From NCBI RefSeq assembly GCF_040545875.1, contig NZ_JBEPMR010000008.1: a stretch of DNA of 64,000 nt. One strand, given 5' to 3'. The position numbers were made by a program, and so were the translations under genes. Positions 62,715 to 64,000 of the stretch are shown here, piece by piece. Each line of letters starts with the position of its first letter. The first letter of the stretch is position 1. The notes beneath the pieces are model-generated. The model searched no databases. It was not told the DNA's origin and worked only from the letters and a program-made list of their open reading frames with translations. The stretch is from Faecalicatena_A orotica (GTDB lineage Bacteria > Bacillota > Clostridia > Lachnospirales > Lachnospiraceae).

Positions 62715-62802
62715 CTTTTTCCTCCTTTTACTTTACACATGAGTCAATTTCTATATAATGACCATTTATATGGTTCATCATATTCTTCTTACACCCATAA
62801 TG

Positions 62803-62816
62803 TGGAACCCGTTCCA
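62803..62816 (-). promoter_or_regulatory. LacI-type operator 1
   Basis: A perfect palindrome TGGAACCCGTTCCA with a central CG, as in LacI/cre-type sites. It lies about 90 nt before the binding-protein ATG. Confidence 0.75.
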
Positions 62817-62856
62817 TATTATGTAAAAAATATTGTCTTCTTTCGTTTTCTGACTA

Positions 62857-62870
62857 TGGAACCCGTTCCA
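62857..62870 (-). promoter_or_regulatory. LacI-type operator 2
   Basis: The same 14-bp palindrome, extended to ATGGAACCCGTTCCAT. Its centre is 54 bp (about five helical turns) from the first, which allows looping. The rest of the intergenic region 62715-63014 is AT-rich and holds no other clear feature. Confidence 0.75.
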
Positions 62871-63014
62871 TGTTTATGAAAAAAAATAAGACAACTGCTT
62901 TCTATAAATCTATTATATGCCAAACTTTTCATAAGTCAATACTATTTTTTACTTTACGAAATTTTAAGAACTAATATCCAAAAATAGACTGTCAGTTTTG
63001 TGCATTTTTTACAT

Positions 63015-63998
63015 TTATATTATCGTTGTCTTTCCTTTACGCAATTCGACCTTAAGACTCACCTGCTTGTTTTTATAGACTTTTCCATTTACAAGACTGC
63101 ACACAAGTTTCACAGACTCCTTTGCAAGGTCTTCAATAGGCTGGACTATCGCTGTCAGTGCAGGCTCTACCATCTCCGTAATAAACGTGCCGTCATATGC
63201 CACAAACTTCACGTCTTCCGGAACTCTCTTATGTCTTCTAATTACTTCATTCATGCATTCAATGACAGGCCTGTCCACGCCAAAAACGCCGTCGAACTCA
63301 ATTCCTTTAGCGAATACGTCTTCCACGACTTTCTTATAATACTCTGAATCCAGACGGTTCCTGCCCAGCTCATAATTATAAGTCTGTATGTTATTTTCCT
63401 TCATAATACGTGTAAACTCAAAATGCCGCTCATGATATGGAGATTCCACTGTTACTTTTCCGCAGAAGTGAAGTACATGCTTACAGCCGTTCCTGATCAG
63501 CGTCTCGGCCGCCAGCCTTCCGCCTTCCTTGTGATTCACTGCAATAACAGGAATATCTTCACCTAAATATCTGTCCAGTGCAACAATCGGTTTATGGATT
63601 TTCCGGTACTCTTCCACTGCAAGGGAATGTGCCCCCGTAATGACGCCGTCAACGATATGGCGGTTCAGCATATCCAGATATTCCATCTCGGCATTGAATT
63701 CCTTCTCCGTCGTACAGAGCATCATCTTATAACCGGCTTTATAAAGTTCATATTCCACGTGGTCAACAAATCCTGCAAAGAACGTATTGGAGACATTTGG
63801 CACGAGAACTGCGATGATCCCTGTCCTTTTATGGTACAGGTTCCTGGCAAGTTCGTTCGGCGTATAATCCAATTCTTTCATTGCTGCTTCGATTCTGCTC
63901 CGGGTCTCCTCTGACACATACCCACTGTCATTGAGCATTCTTGACACCGTACCAAGTCCCACATTCGCCCTCTTTGCAACATCTCTCATACTCGCCAT
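63015..63998 (-). CDS. LacI family transcriptional regulator of the sugar locus
   Basis: A 327-residue LacI/GalR protein. The HTH is at 1-50 (SMRDVAKRANVGLGTVSRML), the hinge has PNELARNLYHKRT, and a type-1 periplasmic-binding-like effector domain follows. The start ATG at 63998 lies almost at the window edge. It is upstream of and in the same direction as the importer and enzyme genes, with two matching palindromes in front of the binding protein. It likely represses them until its sugar, for example a fructo-oligosaccharide, is present. Confidence 0.92.
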   Translation of the reverse strand: MASMRDVAKRANVGLGTVSRMLNDSGYVSEETRSRIEAAMKELDYTPNELARNLYHKRTGIIAVLVPNVSNTFFAGFVDHVEYELYKAGYKMMLCTTEKEFNAEMEYLDMLNRHIVDGVITGAHSLAVEEYRKIHKPIVALDRYLGEDIPVIAVNHKEGGRLAAETLIRNGCKHVLHFCGKVTVESPYHERHFEFTRIMKENNIQTYNYELGRNRLDSEYYKKVVEDVFAKGIEFDGVFGVDRPVIECMNEVIRRHKRVPEDVKFVAYDGTFITEMVEPALTAIVQPIEDLAKESVKLVCSLVNGKVYKNKQVSLKVELRKGKTTII

Positions 63999-64000
63999 AT

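Overview
This window looks like a chromosomal segment from a gut-type Clostridia bacterium, most likely a member of the Lachnospiraceae (Blautia, Enterocloster or a relative). The inference rests on family content: multi-PAS c-di-GMP enzymes, GH91/GH32 fructan genes, a Bce-type antimicrobial-peptide module, VanZ, DUF6440, an AAA-ATPase-like gene and a TGD-type surface anchor. It also fits the moderate GC content and strong AGGAGG-like ribosome binding sites. No rRNA, tRNA, CRISPR array or complete insertion sequence was seen. The assignment is inference, since no marker gene is present.

Layout. 0.0-8.8 kb: a partial Fic gene, a small membrane protein, an alpha/beta hydrolase operon divergent from a LysR regulator, a MATE exporter, an acetyltransferase operon (CAT, SAP-domain protein, GNAT), another GNAT, a pyrophosphatase-like protein, an HxlR regulator divergent from a flavin reductase, and an HxlR pseudogene. 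8.9-21.6 kb: five large signalling genes packed head to tail on the minus strand. They are a PAS-GGDEF-EAL protein, a protein with an EAL domain between two GGDEF domains, a four-PAS hybrid histidine kinase with two receiver domains, a PAS-GAF-GGDEF-EAL protein and a chemoreceptor. A two-HTH GntR-like regulator is divergent from them.

23.4-38.9 kb: small accessory genes (methyltransferase, AraC plus GNAT-YoaP, HxlR, a second MATE exporter with a leader peptide and hairpins). They include a heptad-repeat coiled-coil gene lying between inverted repeats, a TetR-dehydrogenase pair with a 32-bp palindromic operator, a TetR/Ntn-hydrolase operon, a Cys-rich pentapeptide-repeat protein, MerR-TipAS, DUF6440, a DnaJ-zinc-finger-like lipoprotein, a LysR regulator and a Uma2 remnant.

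39.0-44.9 kb: an envelope-defence island, with a BceRSAB-like two-component/ABC module and a VanZ-RDD membrane protein. 45.0-47.8 kb: an HTH/AAA-ATPase-like gene that lacks the family's usual C-terminal nuclease domain, divergent from an Rpn-type nuclease. 47.9-56.4 kb: a GHKL histidine kinase fused to an extracytoplasmic RsiV-like (DUF4163/DUF3298) domain, its LytTR response regulator, and a convergent 1766-residue surface protein with leucine-rich and Ig-like repeats.

56.7-64.0 kb: a fructan-derived sugar locus (LacI regulator, ABC importer, GH32 fructosidase, and a signal-less GH91 enzyme resembling difructose-anhydride III hydrolase). LacI-type operators lie in front of the importer. The most unusual items are the kinase-RsiV fusion with its surface-protein neighbour, the cytosolic GH91 locus, the MATE leader-peptide attenuator, the inverted repeats around the coiled-coil gene, and the PAS/c-di-GMP operon.
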